This document shows, one piece after another, positions 37,046 to 47,655 of a stretch of 64,000 nt of DNA (its first letter is position 1; every line of letters starts with the position of its first letter). Made by a program: the position numbers and the translations under genes. The notes under the pieces are model-generated. The model made no database searches, was not told the origin of the DNA, and saw nothing but the letters and a program-made list of their open reading frames with translations. The stretch covers positions 10,554,047 to 10,618,046 of the forward strand of contig OX457052.1 of assembly GCA_949752735.1 (NCBI GenBank). The letters run 5' to 3'. This stretch comes from Lumbricus terrestris. Lineage: Eukaryota > Annelida > Clitellata > Crassiclitellata > Lumbricidae.

Positions 37046-38339
37046 TAATTCCCCAATAAAGCGTACCTTATGTCCGAAGACGAGGGACAAAGCCGATCGT
37101 GTGCGAAGAACAGCGTCGAAGGCGACGAAACGCACAGAAAGGCGTCGAGTTTGAAACGCCCGAAAGGGTCAGCTAAATCCGTCGCTGATTCCACACAATG
37201 AACAACAATTTCGGCTATGTATCCACGCCGTTTGAGAAAGACGCCCTTAGGCAAACATACGAACAACCGCTTCGCAACACAATTTCAGAACGCTGACGAT
37301 TCGAAGCCCACGATAAATCACTCCGTGTGACAGGGCGAAGAGAGGCCTTGACCGATTAATCCAGGAGTAGATCCAATGCGAAAGCGAAGGCAAAACTCGC
37401 AACAACGCTGATATATTTCCCGCAACAAACTAACTCTCATAAGTATTCGACTCCATGTCGAGAGAGAATGAATCGCCGACAGAATTCGTGTATACGCAAC
37501 GACGCAGAAGACTCGTGTAAGCTGGCGCTTTATCCTGGCCACGCTTCACCAACTCGATCGAGCCTAAAACTACCAAAAGCCGCAATACATCCAATTGCCT
37601 TGAAATCCTGTGCGCAACTGTCGATATATCCGATCACCCTGGGATTCGGTCAGCAACTCTGCCTCTCAACGTTGCGCTGCTCTTTTATAACTGCCTCACA
37701 AGGAGAGCGTCCCCCTTTCTGCGCATGACCAGCAAGCGAGCCGCGCGCGCAAACCCAGCAGCAACGCAGCTGTTTCAAGGCGGCAAGAATTAGCTGCCAG
37801 CTGCGGCCTTCCGTGTATGTCTGTCGTCGGTCTGTAGCTCACTGTCTTTTCCCTTCTATCTCTCTTTCTGAAAAGCGCCCTCTGACGTGAGATCACGTAA
37901 CCTCAAATGCACTAATTCAACCTGAGGAAGCAGAGGGCTATTAACACATACACAGGCCAACACGTCCTCTTCAGTGCGTCTCTTTGTCTGTCTGACTGTA
38001 TTGCTCACTCACTCTATCCGTCGGACCACCGCAGAGAAGCGTGCGAAAGATTGCCAGTCCGTCGACAGCAGAGCGGCACGCTCTTTGAAGACGGCCGAGG
38101 CGTCGATTGCCTTATCGTGGGAAAATACACGAATTAATGAAACAGCAGCGACTACACAGGCGGTCACGGTGACCCGTGTCAAACACGCATCAACATTAAA
38201 ATCTAGGTCACACGAAGCACCGAAATAAAACCATATATATATATATATCAGATCTCTGAAACCGATCAAAAATTAAATAAAATAATAATATAATAATATT
38301 ATCGACCAGAAACCTGTAGCGTAGTCATACGTCGCTACA
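37046..38339 (-). repeat. 5' LTR of the gag-only element
   Basis: 1294 bases, matching the 3' LTR in every stretch compared except for one fewer AT unit. By analogy it should carry the promoter for gag, 320 bases downstream; no specific TATA site was assigned. Confidence 0.9.
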
Positions 38340-38449
38340 TTATAACCTCATCACTTACTAGGCCAAGATTCAATGTTTAGTTAGCGTCTCTCTCAAGCAA
38401 TCGCCATGTAAATAACCTGCATGTTTTGCACGTATTCCAGTAGTTTGAC

Positions 38450-38730
38450 AATAGCAATGGGTGCCTAAAGGTAAAAAGGTCATAGCAATGGATACCTAAA
38501 AGTTAAAGGTCGTTGCAATGGGCACCTAAAGGTTAAAGGGCGTTGCGATCGGTGCCTAAAGGTTAAAGGTCATAGCAATGGATAGGCCTACTTAAAGGTC
38601 GTTGCAATGGGCACCTAAACGTTAAAGGTACTTGCAAGTTGCAATAGGTGCCTAAAGGTCAAATGTCATAGCAATGGATGCGTAAAGGTCGTTGCAATGG
38701 GTACCTAAAGGTTAAAGGTCGTTGCACTAA
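38450..38730. repeat. Minisatellite, units of about 30-36 bp
   Basis: Degenerate copies of GCAATGGGCACCTAAAGGTT followed by AAAGGTCGTT or AAAGGTCATA, about eight units, directly beyond the right LTR. Confidence 0.85.
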
Positions 38731-39112
38731 AAGTTTGAATAATTAAAGTGAATATTATTGTTAATTAAGGTCTTTATGTTATAATAGGTCTACTGGTAGC
38801 TAGCCTGGTTGGATCAATAGAATTGTGATCAGCAGTAGCCGTTCATTTGCAGGTCTGTCTTCGCTTTGATGTAGTGCATTGGGAGTGCTTGCTTAGCTGT
38901 CATAAAATTCGTTCTCGATTTATCTTCATTTGCGGGATTTGCCAGTCAATAAAATATATTGACAGATGTAATAATAACAACAACTTAGAGAATTATAATT
39001 TATAATGATTAACTAACTGATTCACAAACAATTAATTTTTATGACCAACTTTCTCTTGCTGGGTTCTTTTATTAAAGGCGATATGATGCCTTTTGATAAC
39101 AAAATCCATAAT

Positions 39113-39114
<2 letters not shown>

Positions 39115-39166
<52 letters not shown>
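39115..39166. repeat. (AT)n microsatellite
   Basis: About 25 consecutive AT units. Confidence 0.97.
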
Positions 39167-39167
<1 letters not shown>

Positions 39168-39359
39168 CTAGGTCTGTATGATGGCATCAACTCTATCGGG
39201 TCAGTCACCGTATAGCCTAATGCACGAATCGAGAATAATAGGCCTGGAAGCAACAATTGGGCTACAAGCAACAATTAGGCTTATATAATTGGCTACTGCC
39301 TGCGAACACATGTAGGCCTGCCACCCGGACGCTAATGCTGTCTTAACGACAGGCCTAGG

Positions 39360-39537
39360 CAGTGCTTTAAGTGCGGAAAAAGAAGTGCCTGGACGCTCCT
39401 TACCTTTCCAAAAGAAGTGCCTGGACGCTCCTGTACTTTCCAGGCTGTGCTGGCCAATAAGTGGCAGGATGGCGTTCAGATGTTAAAATAAGTGCATGGA
39501 CCCCGTCCATGACCGTCCAGCCACACTTTAAACCCTG
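39360..39537. mobile_element. hAT-type MITE, family F, perfect 8-bp target duplication
   Basis: Termini CAGTGCTTTAAGTGCGG / CACACTTTAAACCCTG, flanked by GGCCTAGG (39352-39359 and 39538-39545). Internal repeats of AAGTGCCTGGACG. Sister copies at 59815-59991 and 62846-63025. Confidence 0.93.
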
Positions 39538-39659
39538 GGCCTAGGCCTATGCCATTTCGGTCTCGTACTAAGCCTGTAATATCATGACCACTGCATTTCG
39601 TTGGGCTGATAAATTGAGGCACCAAACATCTATAGTTTAGGCTAAGCACTGATTATAAA

Positions 39660-39812
39660 TAGTGTTATATCCAGCAAGGCAGGGTTTGAATTGTTGGGGG
39701 TTTCAACCCCCAGTCTTTCTTAGAGCCCATAGTGAAGTCTGTTTTTCACACCCCAATTGTAAGTGGTTGTCCAACCCCCCGTCGTTATATTTCACAATTC
39801 TCACACTGCAGC
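39660..39812 (+). repeat. Dispersed repeat Z
   Basis: GGGGGTTTCAACCCCCAGTC, TTTCTTAGAGCCCATAGTG and TTTTTCACACCCCAATTGT recur in inverted orientation at about 45880-46050. Confidence 0.7.
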
Positions 39813-40088
39813 TAGGCCCACAGACTTATTTAGGCCTACAGGGCCGGCCTATACCTTCTATTATGTCTTGTCAGTAATTTGAAAGTGATTGCCTGGAAGT
39901 AGTCTGTCCAGAGGTTCTAACACGGCGTCTAGGGTAGAACTAGGTACGTTTTTGCTCCTTTTGCTGTTTGAAAGCCGGAATAAGCTTCAACCAGGATTCC
40001 AAATAATTCGGAACGCCTGTTCAGTGTTCAACATTTGTCCATCATCCATGCTATCCGCCATTGTAGCCTATTGGCAATATTTCGCTGT

Positions 40089-40610
40089 CAGTGGTGGCGC
40101 CAGGATTTTCGTTTGGGGGGGCTGGATTTTCGGGAAAAATTTCCGTTTTCAGTCGCCAAAATTTCTGACGACCTTTTTTTAGTCATCGACCAAAATCCGA
40201 AGAAAATTTTTCATTTTCGCCGTCAAAATTTCTGACGACCTTTTTTTTAGTCATCGACCAAAATCCGAAGAAAATTTTCCATTTTCCATTTTCGCCGTCA
40301 AAATTTCTGACGACCTTTTTTTTAGTCATCGACCAAAATCCGAAGAAAATTTTCCATTTTCCATTTTCGCCGTCAAAATTTCTGACGACCTTTTTTTCTT
40401 TTCTTTTTTTAGTCATTTGATCGGAATCTTCGAAAATGGTCCTTTTTCATAATCCGCCGAACTGTCTAGGCCTATCTAAAAAATCGTGCGTACCCTTACG
40501 GTTATTTGGGGGGGGCTAAACGGGGGTTAATCGTGCAAATGTTTTTTACATGGGAAAAAATTGGGGGGATTAGCCCCATAGCCCCCCCTAGCGCCGCTAC
40601 AGTGCTACTG
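40089..40610. mobile_element. hAT-type MITE, family G, with internal tandem repeat; perfect 8-bp target duplication
   Basis: Starts CAGTGGTGGCGCC and ends GCGCCGCTACAGTGCTACTG, flanked by TTCGCTGT (40081-40088 and 40611-40618). It holds about four tandem units (60-73 bp) of AAAATTTCTGACGACC…TTTAGTCATCGACCAAAATC at about 40135-40400. It is the unoccupied relative of the nested element at 42604-44862. Confidence 0.9.
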
Positions 40611-41002
40611 TTCGCTGTGTTACTATAGTGGTCGTTATTATACGGTTTCCTTCCGGCTGGCGTTTGAGCTTTGATTAGAAAATGTCGGCAAATAGTTTTC
40701 TTTCGAATCGATCGTGTTTCAAATCAAATCTTCTTTTCATTATTGTCATGAACATTCTGTTCAAATATAGCCTAGCCTATAAGACAAGTCCTGCTGGACG
40801 GGCGTCCAGACGAAATCCATTATAAATACCGTTATTGAATTTTTCTACGGATGCTGTTTCAACCGTGATCATTATGGTAGGCCTGTCGGCCGTTCTTCGG
40901 ACAATTTAGCCAAAGTTTCGACCTCTGCAGGCTCTGCTGGGTCTCAGGTATAGCCTGTTCGTGACAAGTTGAAACAATTGCAAATCGCAATGCTGTCCTT
41001 AG

Positions 41003-41197
41003 CAGGGCTGTTTTTAAGGAATTTTTAGAACTGCACGAACCATTTCTTTGCCTTCCCATCCTCCATGGTAAATTACTACCACTCGCAGGTCAATGACCTT
41101 TTTCACTAGTTTTTACTGTACAGAATTGCTTCTGCAACTGCACAGATCCATTTAGAACAGCACATTTTGTGTACAACTGCACGCCAAAAAAGCCCTG
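41003..41197. mobile_element. hAT-type MITE, family A, perfect 8-bp target duplication
   Basis: Termini CAGGGCTGTTTTTAA / AAAAAAGCCCTG, flanked by GTCCTTAG (40995-41002 and 41198-41205). The same family as 4152-4338. Confidence 0.93.
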
Positions 41198-41329
41198 GTC
41201 CTTAGAATTTTGCTTGTGATAGGCCTACCATGCTCCACGCGTGGAATAGAGGCCTAGCCTACATCTACTGGTTATCTGCCCCTACAAGCTACAACCTATA
41301 GGCGGATTCAAATGTCCGACGTTGCAATC

Positions 41330-41425
41330 CTGTCGATGTTGCGTCTTCCTGAAGCTTCACATTTTCACTTTTCATAATCCAGTCCAGCATCATCTGTCGT
41401 GGTCTTCCTATTGTTCGTTTCAGAT
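41330..41425 (-). mobile_element. LINE ORF2 C-terminal fragment
   Basis: The minus-strand reading LKRTIGRPRQMMLDWIMKSE resembles GKKPPGRPRKMTMDWLMKK at 8895-9055. Same LINE type. Confidence 0.65.
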
Positions 41426-41655
41426 ACATAATACATTGCCTAATTATGTATCTGAAACTAGAAATATTTGCCTACATATGACAAGGAAGTTTCTAGCAGG
41501 CCTAGTCACATATGACTACGAAGCGTGCAGATCTGACAGCTTGATCTCTACTTTTGGTGACGAATTCAGACGCCTCCGCTGTGAAAGGGTAAAAAAGTTG
41601 GTCGACAAAACTCTAGCTTTGCCCATGCAGCCTATAGGCTCCGATGTCTTAAAAC

Positions 41656-42478
41656 CAGGGCCGAATTTACTATGGGGCAAATGAGGCAGCTGCCTCAGGG
41701 CCCCCACCAATTCCACCAAACAAAAAAAATAGATAAATAGAAATAAATGAATGTAATAAATATTGTAAATAGACCTACAAAACTAAAAATAGTAGATATT
41801 AGTCATATTACTTGTAACTTATTGTCAGCGTCGCGATATAAAAATGTAAGCGCTATATAAATATATTATAAACTGAGTCTGATGTTGATTTCCGGCAAAA
41901 CGGCAGACATTGTCACGTTGAAATTGTAAAATAAGATAAATTTCAAAACAGACAAGAAATATAATAAATTAATAATTATGATGTTATGATTGTTATCCTG
42001 AAATCCGTGAAGTCTGTGTTTCCTAATATTGATATCATGCTGCGCATATATCTATGTATGATGGTCTCAAATTGCAGTGGAGAAAGATCCTTTTCCAAGC
42101 TTAAAATAATAAAAAATCGTCTTAGAACAACTTTGGACCAGGAGAAGTTGAATTGGCTGTCACTGATGAGCATTGAAAGCGATGTCTTGCGAAGCATTGA
42201 CTTTCGTGACATCATTAAAGACTTCGCTAATAGCAAAGCAAGAAAAGTGTCAATAAGTTGATCATACTGTGATTACTGTGATTACTGTCATTACTGTGAC
42301 TGTGACTCTGTGAGTGAAGTGACTTCAAGTGAGTCTGTCTGTAGTACAGTTAAAGATGTAACTTACCCACAGACTACAGTACATTAGTTATTAGTTAATA
42401 GTTAATTATAAAAAAGTATTCCATACTGTTTGGCTTAGTGTTTGCCTCAGGGCCCCCACCAACCTAAATCCGGCCCTG
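41656..42478 (+). mobile_element. hAT transposon remnant with dimerisation domain, perfect 8-bp target duplication
   Basis: Termini CAGGGCCGAATTTA / TAAATCCGGCCCTG, flanked by CTTAAAAC (41648-41655 and 42479-42486). Internal repeats of GCCTCAGGGCCCCCACCAA lie near both ends. It is an internally deleted copy that keeps only the 3' end of the transposase gene. Confidence 0.95.
41986..42261 (+). pseudogene. hAT transposase C-terminal (hATC dimerisation) fragment
   Basis: A 91-codon reading containing CSGERSFSKLKIIKNRLRTT, LNWLSLMSIESDVLRSI and DFRDIIKDFA. The SxxERSFSxLKxIKxxLR pattern is the hATC signature, as found in ZMYM/TTF-type hAT proteins. The zinc finger and catalytic DDE part are missing, so it cannot transpose alone. 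Confidence 0.9.
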
Positions 42479-43288
42479 CTTAAAACCAGCCATTCGGAAT
42501 GATTCTGCCAAAAATCCTCGACGGTGTAAGCAGGCCATGCTGTATGGATTGTCATATACATAGCCTACATATAATATATGCCTATCCATACAGCATATAT
42601 TAGAAGTGGCGGCGCCAGGATTTCAGTATTCGGGGGGGGGCTGAATTTGCATTTCAACCGTAAAAATTTCTGACGACTTTTTAGTCATTTGGTCGAAATC
42701 TTGGGAAAATGGTCCTTTTTCGTATCTGGCAAACCTCGTGCGTACCTTTGCGCAGTGGCGTCTACCAATGTAGAGAACGTTCTCCCACGGTTTCTGAAAG
42801 TGGGGGTTTGACGTTTCTCGGGTGTAAATTGGGGGGTTGGTGAATTTCTATTAAATAAAGGCATGGAATACGAAAATTATTATTTGTGCATCATTTATGT
42901 ATCGAAAAACATTATTACCTTGGACTAACGAACCCACGGTTCGCTTGATGTCACTTATATTTGGTAGGGAGCAGGACAACTCATAGACGTTAGTGTCAGT
43001 CAGGTCCCTGGCATACAAGGGTGGAACACACCCATTCGGGATTGACCTCTTATCGCTAATCACGTTTACTGACGGAGCCAAGCCGAAGCCCCACCCTTGG
43101 CAGGTGATGAAGGCAACAAAATTAATGATTGCGACGGTCGCTCAGCAAAAGTCAAACGACCCGTTTGACACTTGCTGTGCACGTGTAGCCTACCCCAGTC
43201 TTCGGACAGTGGTCCCTTCTGTAAAAGTAGCCTAAGCCTAATGAAGCTAATAACAGATGTTTCGTATTAGATTCCCAGCCAGCATATC

Positions 43289-43702
43289 CAGTGGCGTAAC
43301 TACGTGGGGGGGAAGGGGGGCAGCCGCCCCCCCAATGAAAGGGCTGCCCCCCAATCCCTGCGTTTGTTTTACTTTCTACTCTTACGAGTGATAAAGAATT
43401 AAACAATGTTATATAATTTCTGACTTATTTTATTTTTTATACAACTTCCTGTACAACTTCTTATAGGGTGGGTGATGGAAAAGTGGGACAGGCCACTGTA
43501 GTGCACTGTGGGACAGACAAGCTAGTGAGGCTTGCTTGCGTATTATGTCCAATACTGTAATACATCCAAAATCTAAAAATGCATAGTCTATGGCAATATA
43601 CCGATGCCGATGCACGCTTTAATTGCCAACGGTAGCCACCCCATCATTTTAAGCTGCCACCCCACTGCCCCCCCCATGAAAAAATAACTGGCTACGCCAC
43701 TG
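43289..43702. mobile_element. Inner hAT-type MITE (family E) of the nest, perfect 8-bp target duplication
   Basis: Termini CAGTGGCGTAACTAC / GGCTACGCCACTG, flanked by AGCATATC (43281-43288 and 43703-43710). Confidence 0.93.
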
Positions 43703-44354
43703 AGCATATCGCTGAAATGGATAAGAGCAGCTCTGATGTAAAGCAGAGTCTTTCCATGCTATAGAGATGCAGCCATAAGTGCAGGAAGCTAGATGGTAGT
43801 CATTATACATGTAGGTCTACCATAGAGGCATAGACAACCGAATTTGACTGTTTCTGTGTTATAAGTTTTTCTTATTTCGCGAAGAGTTGCATCGACATCA
43901 GCAGGAGTTGTCAACAGCTAAAGGTCTGCCTACACAGAGAGTTTCTGTGGAGAATTCGAATTATTAGCCTTCAGCTTCTAAGCGCATGGACGGAGATTTA
44001 AAGGGGTGGCGGAGATGCCTATATCGTCCCAATGTTTCAGAAATATTTCATAAATATCATTATAATTTACTACAGTGTTATTCATTGAGCTTATTTATCT
44101 ATAATGAAAATTCGTCTAAGATGGCAACTTAAAAGCCACCATCACAGTCTGCAAATTAAAACAATTAAGCATTGGGAGCGACATTTATTGAAGTCTTGAA
44201 CCACATCTCTGAGCACTGAGCTCATGACAGCTTAAAAGGCTACGTACGGCAGCAATGTGCAAATCCAAAAATTGTATGCAATTGGGAGGCGACACTCTAA
44301 GGTCTCAAACCATGGCTATAGGCTAGTATCAGCATGGAAAAATGAGTACCGGTA

Positions 44355-44600
44355 ATTTTATTAAGACGACACCTTAAAATGCTGCCATTGCATTGTGGAA
44401 ATTCAAAACGTTTCTAATGGGTCACTGAAAAAGTACAGTTTTTTTTGTTAAGATGACCCCTCAAAATGGTGCCATTGCAATGTGGAAATTCAAAAAGTTT
44501 CTAATGAGTCACTGAAAAAAAGTACAGCTATATTGTTAAGACGACACCTTAAAATGCTGCCATTGCATTGTGGAAATTCAAAAAGTTTCTAATGGAGAGG
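44355..44600. repeat. 86-bp satellite units, inverted, about 3 copies
   Basis: AAAATGCTGCCATTGCA, GTGGAAATTCAAAA and TAATGGGTCACTGAAAAAGT are the reverse complement of the unit at 18490-19240. Confidence 0.88.
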
Positions 44601-44862
44601 GGCGCATCCCCTTCCCATACCCGTGCCCCTCACAACAGTGCAACGCGCATCATATGAACAGATTCCCATACAATTGTTTTAAGTCGGCGAAAATGGGGGG
44701 TTTGTTCTCCCACTCCAAGTGGGGGGTTAGACGCCACTGCCTTTGCGGTTTGTTGGGGGGCTAAAGGGGGTTAATCGTGCAAATATTTCAGTTTTACATG
44801 GAAAAACTGGATGGCCGTTTTTAGGCGGGGCTTACCCCCTCGCCCCCCTAGCGCCGCCACTG

Positions 44863-45196
44863 TATATTAGGCCTGCTGTCACGCTGAACGAATAGGCCAA
44901 CTGTTTTTTTTAAGAAAAAGAGAGTAGCCTAGGCTAACTGTTACTTTTGTGCATGGTAATTGTATGACATGCTAAATTGCCCAGCATCGAGCTTATTTAA
45001 TAAGTTGATCGCCGTGCTACAAAAATAATCTTATTATACATAGGAGTGGATTTAATTAGCCCAACTGCAGCTCGATGCTGGGCAATTTAGCATGTCAATT
45101 ACCATGCACAAAAGTAACAGCTAGCCTATAGGCTACTCTCTGTTTCTCAGAAACATGTAGTTGGCCTATATTCGTCCTGCGTGATGGCAGGCCTAA
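44863..45196. repeat. Long fold-back inverted repeat
   Basis: Arms at about 44863-44993 and 45066-45196 with a loop of about 72 bases. Shared stretches include TGCTAAATTGCCCAGCATCG, CTTTTGTGCATGGTAATTG, TAGGCCAACT and TATATTAGGCCTGC. Arms are diverged by scattered substitutions. Confidence 0.88.
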
Positions 45197-45199
45197 TAT

Positions 45200-45570
45200 A
45201 TAATATTAATATATATAATATATATATACGTTTTTGAATCGTCAAAAAACGGTGGGTGGCCTCACTAAAATTGATATAACTTTTGTTCTGCTTTAAATAT
45301 TTTGATGACATCTGGCCATCGTGTGTAAATAGGAATTGTCTACAAGCTGGTAAAATTTCATTTCGAAATTCATAGTTCTGGCCAAGATATTGGCAAAAAC
45401 CTATTAGGATACGACCCGCTCCCGGACACAACCACACCACACTCCACCCCATCCCAACCCCACAACACAACACCCCACCACACTCCGACCTCCACCGGTA
45501 CGCCACCCGATCTTGACCCGCTTTTTGGCCCACCCTGTATATGCTTTTTGGCCCACCCTGTATATGCAGC
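45200..45570. repeat. Mariner-type non-coding fragment with duplicated terminus
   Basis: CTTTTTGGCCCACCCTGTAT is repeated twice at 45520-45564. It resembles a mariner terminal repeat (CAGGGTGGGCC in reverse). The opposite end is not clear. The 141-codon minus ORF here has no transposase motifs. Confidence 0.45.
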
Positions 45571-45604
45571 ATTGCCTGCTTACACCATCGGAGTTCCTCC
45601 CCTT

Positions 45605-45780
45605 GGATTACGTCTTGTCATAGCTGGGGATTTTGTATGCACCCTGCAAGTCTACATAAATTATCTAAAAACTTTTTCATCCGATATTGACCTTGAGCGC
45701 TTCTGGTCAGTAGGCCTAGTCATCATTGAGTGGCGCTATAAAGGTGTTGTGAATGCATGGATGAATGAATGAATGAATTT
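45605..45780 (+). mobile_element. LINE 3' tail, diverged
   Basis: TGAGTGGCGCTATAAAGGTG then (GAAT)n, preceded by a degenerate C-terminal reading. Confidence 0.45.
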
Positions 45781-45879
45781 TGCAGTATTTGGTGCTTGGT
45801 GTAGGCCTATACGTGTAATTGCAGGCAACGTCCCTTAGCCTATAGATGTAAACAGCCTATAAGGCCCTATAAGGCCCTA

Positions 45880-46050
45880 TATATGTAGAAAGTGTGAGAG
45901 AATTGTGGAAAAATAACTTGGAGGTTGGTCTATGATCCACACAGAATTGGGGTGTGAAAATAGACTTTATTATAATCATGGGGCTCTAAGAAAGACTGGG
46001 TGAAACCCCCAAGCCACATGGCGATTCTCACCCTGCCTATTGGCCTAATA
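45880..46050 (-). repeat. Dispersed repeat Z, inverted copy
   Basis: Reverse complement matches 39660-39812 (TTTCTTAGAGCCCC; TTTTCACACCCCAATTCTG). Confidence 0.7.
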
Positions 46051-46524
46051 ATATTAATATGAGTATATTTTGCTTCTTGTAATCACCTCATGCTCAACGG
46101 CTCCGCTGTGGATTGGGCTGTATTCAGCCGAACAGTAAGGCTAGGCCTGCCCGATTACGTGAGCCTTCATACTTGTTATAGGCGTAACGCCCCCGCAATG
46201 GGATTCAATAAAACATGACCGTGACCCTAGGTCAGTTTGATACCACCCACCTACATATAGCACGGTATAATAATTATTTGAAACAGGATCAATTATTGTG
46301 TTCGTGCATAAAAATGGCCTTCTGTATAGGCTAAATTATGACGGGTAGGCTACATCATTTTTCATAGGCCTAATAAATTTCCGTTGCTAAACTGTTGACT
46401 ATACTAGACCTGCTGTATACATAGCTGATTGCAGTAGCCTAGGTGGGCCTAGGTAGGCCTACTGCGTGTAGGCTATAGACCTATAGGTTATTCTGGCTAT
46501 AGGCCTATATAGGGTAGCAATGGA

Positions 46525-46640
46525 AATTGTTTACGTAACTCCTCCACTGGTTGTTCTCTGCCAGTGCCAGTCTTAAACCTGGATAAGGGAGGAGGGCGAC
46601 ACTAATCATCTTTGATAAGGCAGTGTCGTTAAACATGTAA
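46525..46640 (-). repeat. Dispersed repeat Y copy
   Basis: Reverse complement of the GGACTGGCACTGGCAGAG unit, with the fuller end AGTGTCGTTAAACATGTAAC. Confidence 0.7.
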
Positions 46641-46842
46641 CAAGCAATTGTTTACGTTTGCAGTAATTCACCTGTAGGCCTACTGTTCATTCTCTTCTCT
46701 TTGGCGTAATTATAATTGACCTAATTGAATAATTCGATATCGCTGCTCGATTGGCTGACAGACAAAAAAGAAACGAGAAGACAATACTCATGTCATTAGC
46801 TCTGTTACCTCTTCCCGTTAAATAATGCGTGGTAGGAGGCTA

Positions 46843-47065
46843 GGAGCGGATCCAAGGGGAGGGGGNNNNNNNNNNNNNNNNNNNNNNNNNNNNNNNNNNN
46901 NNNNNNNNNNNNNNNNNNNNNNNNNNNNNNNNNNNNNNNNNNNNNNNNNNNNNNNNNNNNNNNNNNNNNNNNNNNNNNNNNNNNNNNNNNNNNNNNNNNN
47001 NNNNNNNNNNNNNNNNNNNNNNNNNNNNNNNNNNNNNNNNNNNNNNNNNNNNNNNNNNNNNNNNN
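46843..47065. other. Assembly gap of 200 N inside a MITE family C copy
   Basis: N run at 46866-47065. Sequence just before it (AGGAGCGGATCCAAGGGGAG) matches the left end of MITE C. A round 200 suggests a gap of unknown true size. Confidence 0.9.
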
Positions 47066-47208
47066 ATTTAGTATTTTCCAGCATTTTGTTAACTTCAAGC
47101 CCTAGATCATCTTTAATCTCTTAGTTCCTTTTTGCTCGTACTGCTAGTTGGAACATCAGTAGGCCTACTCAGTGGGCCTAAGCATACATTATAGGCATAT
47201 TCAGTGTT

Positions 47209-47477
47209 TAATCTATAGTCCCCCCCCTGCTTGGGGATATTCAAATTTGGGGGGGGACAAACAGCCGTTTGGGCGGGCGGCAACCGCTGAGGCGACACCC
47301 ATTGCCCGAAAGATTTTCCGATCACCTTTTATGTTTTTTTCTGGTGACCTATTTTAGTTTTTGCTTTAAAAATTCTGATAAAATTTGCTTAATGTAAAAA
47401 TCCCGGTACAGTAAATTCTGGTCTTTGAAATCTGACGACACAACTTCACACAAGAGATGTCTAGATTGAACACTATG
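47209..47477. mobile_element. hAT-type MITE, family B, short copy
   Basis: Starts CAGTGTTTAATCTATAGTCC and ends GATGTCTAGATTGAACACTA; lacks the 86-bp satellite. No clean target duplication found. Truncated relatives: 59700-59785 (minus) and 60712-60790 (plus). Confidence 0.75.
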
Positions 47478-47549
47478 TAGGCCTACGCGCACACTCGCAT
47501 GGACGCATTAGGCTATTCCTATACCTAACAACCGCATATAGGGTCGACT

Positions 47550-47655
47550 TTACTCCGTCGCTGGTTGCACTCTGCCAGTGCCAGTCCCAAGCCTGTATAA
47601 AGGAGGTGAGCGACCCTAATCATCTCTGATATGGCAGTGTCGTTAAATAGTAACG
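47550..47655 (-). repeat. Dispersed repeat Y copy
   Basis: GGTTGCACTCTGCCAGTGCC, AGTCCCAAGCCTGTATAAAG and GGCAGTGTCGTTAAAT: the most complete copy. Confidence 0.75.

Larger units (their letters stand above)
29556..38339 (-). mobile_element. Gag-only LTR retrotransposon (non-autonomous, Ty3/gypsy-like)
   Basis: The 8.8-kb element reads on the minus strand. Order: 5' LTR 38339-37046, leader of about 320 bases, gag ORF 36724-33650, about 2.8 kb without ORFs, 3' LTR 30851-29556. The LTRs differ in length by one AT unit only, and their ORF translations are the same. They begin TGTAGCG in the sense orientation. The other end (GGGGAATTA) is not a canonical CA. No pol domains were found. I could not find a target duplication or an obvious tRNA primer-binding site. 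Confidence 0.88.
42753..44739. mobile_element. Middle hAT-type MITE of the nest, perfect 8-bp target duplication
   Basis: Termini CAGTGGCGTCTACC / GGTTAGACGCCACTG, flanked by CCTTTGCG (42745-42752 and 44740-44747). Subterminal TTCTCCCAC motifs at both ends. Its 3' part carries three inverted copies of the 86-bp repeat of MITE B (about 44355-44600). Confidence 0.92.
42604..44862. mobile_element. Outer hAT-type MITE (family G) of a three-level nest
   Basis: Starts (A)AGTGGCGGCGCC and ends GGCGCCGCCACTG, flanked by TATATTAG (42596-42603 and 44863-44870). Without its insert it would be a few hundred bases, like its relative at 40089-40610. Confidence 0.92.

Noticed and set aside
45147..45572. 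141-codon minus-strand ORF
   Set aside because: No transposase motif; it overlaps a mariner-like non-coding fragment and part of the fold-back repeat.
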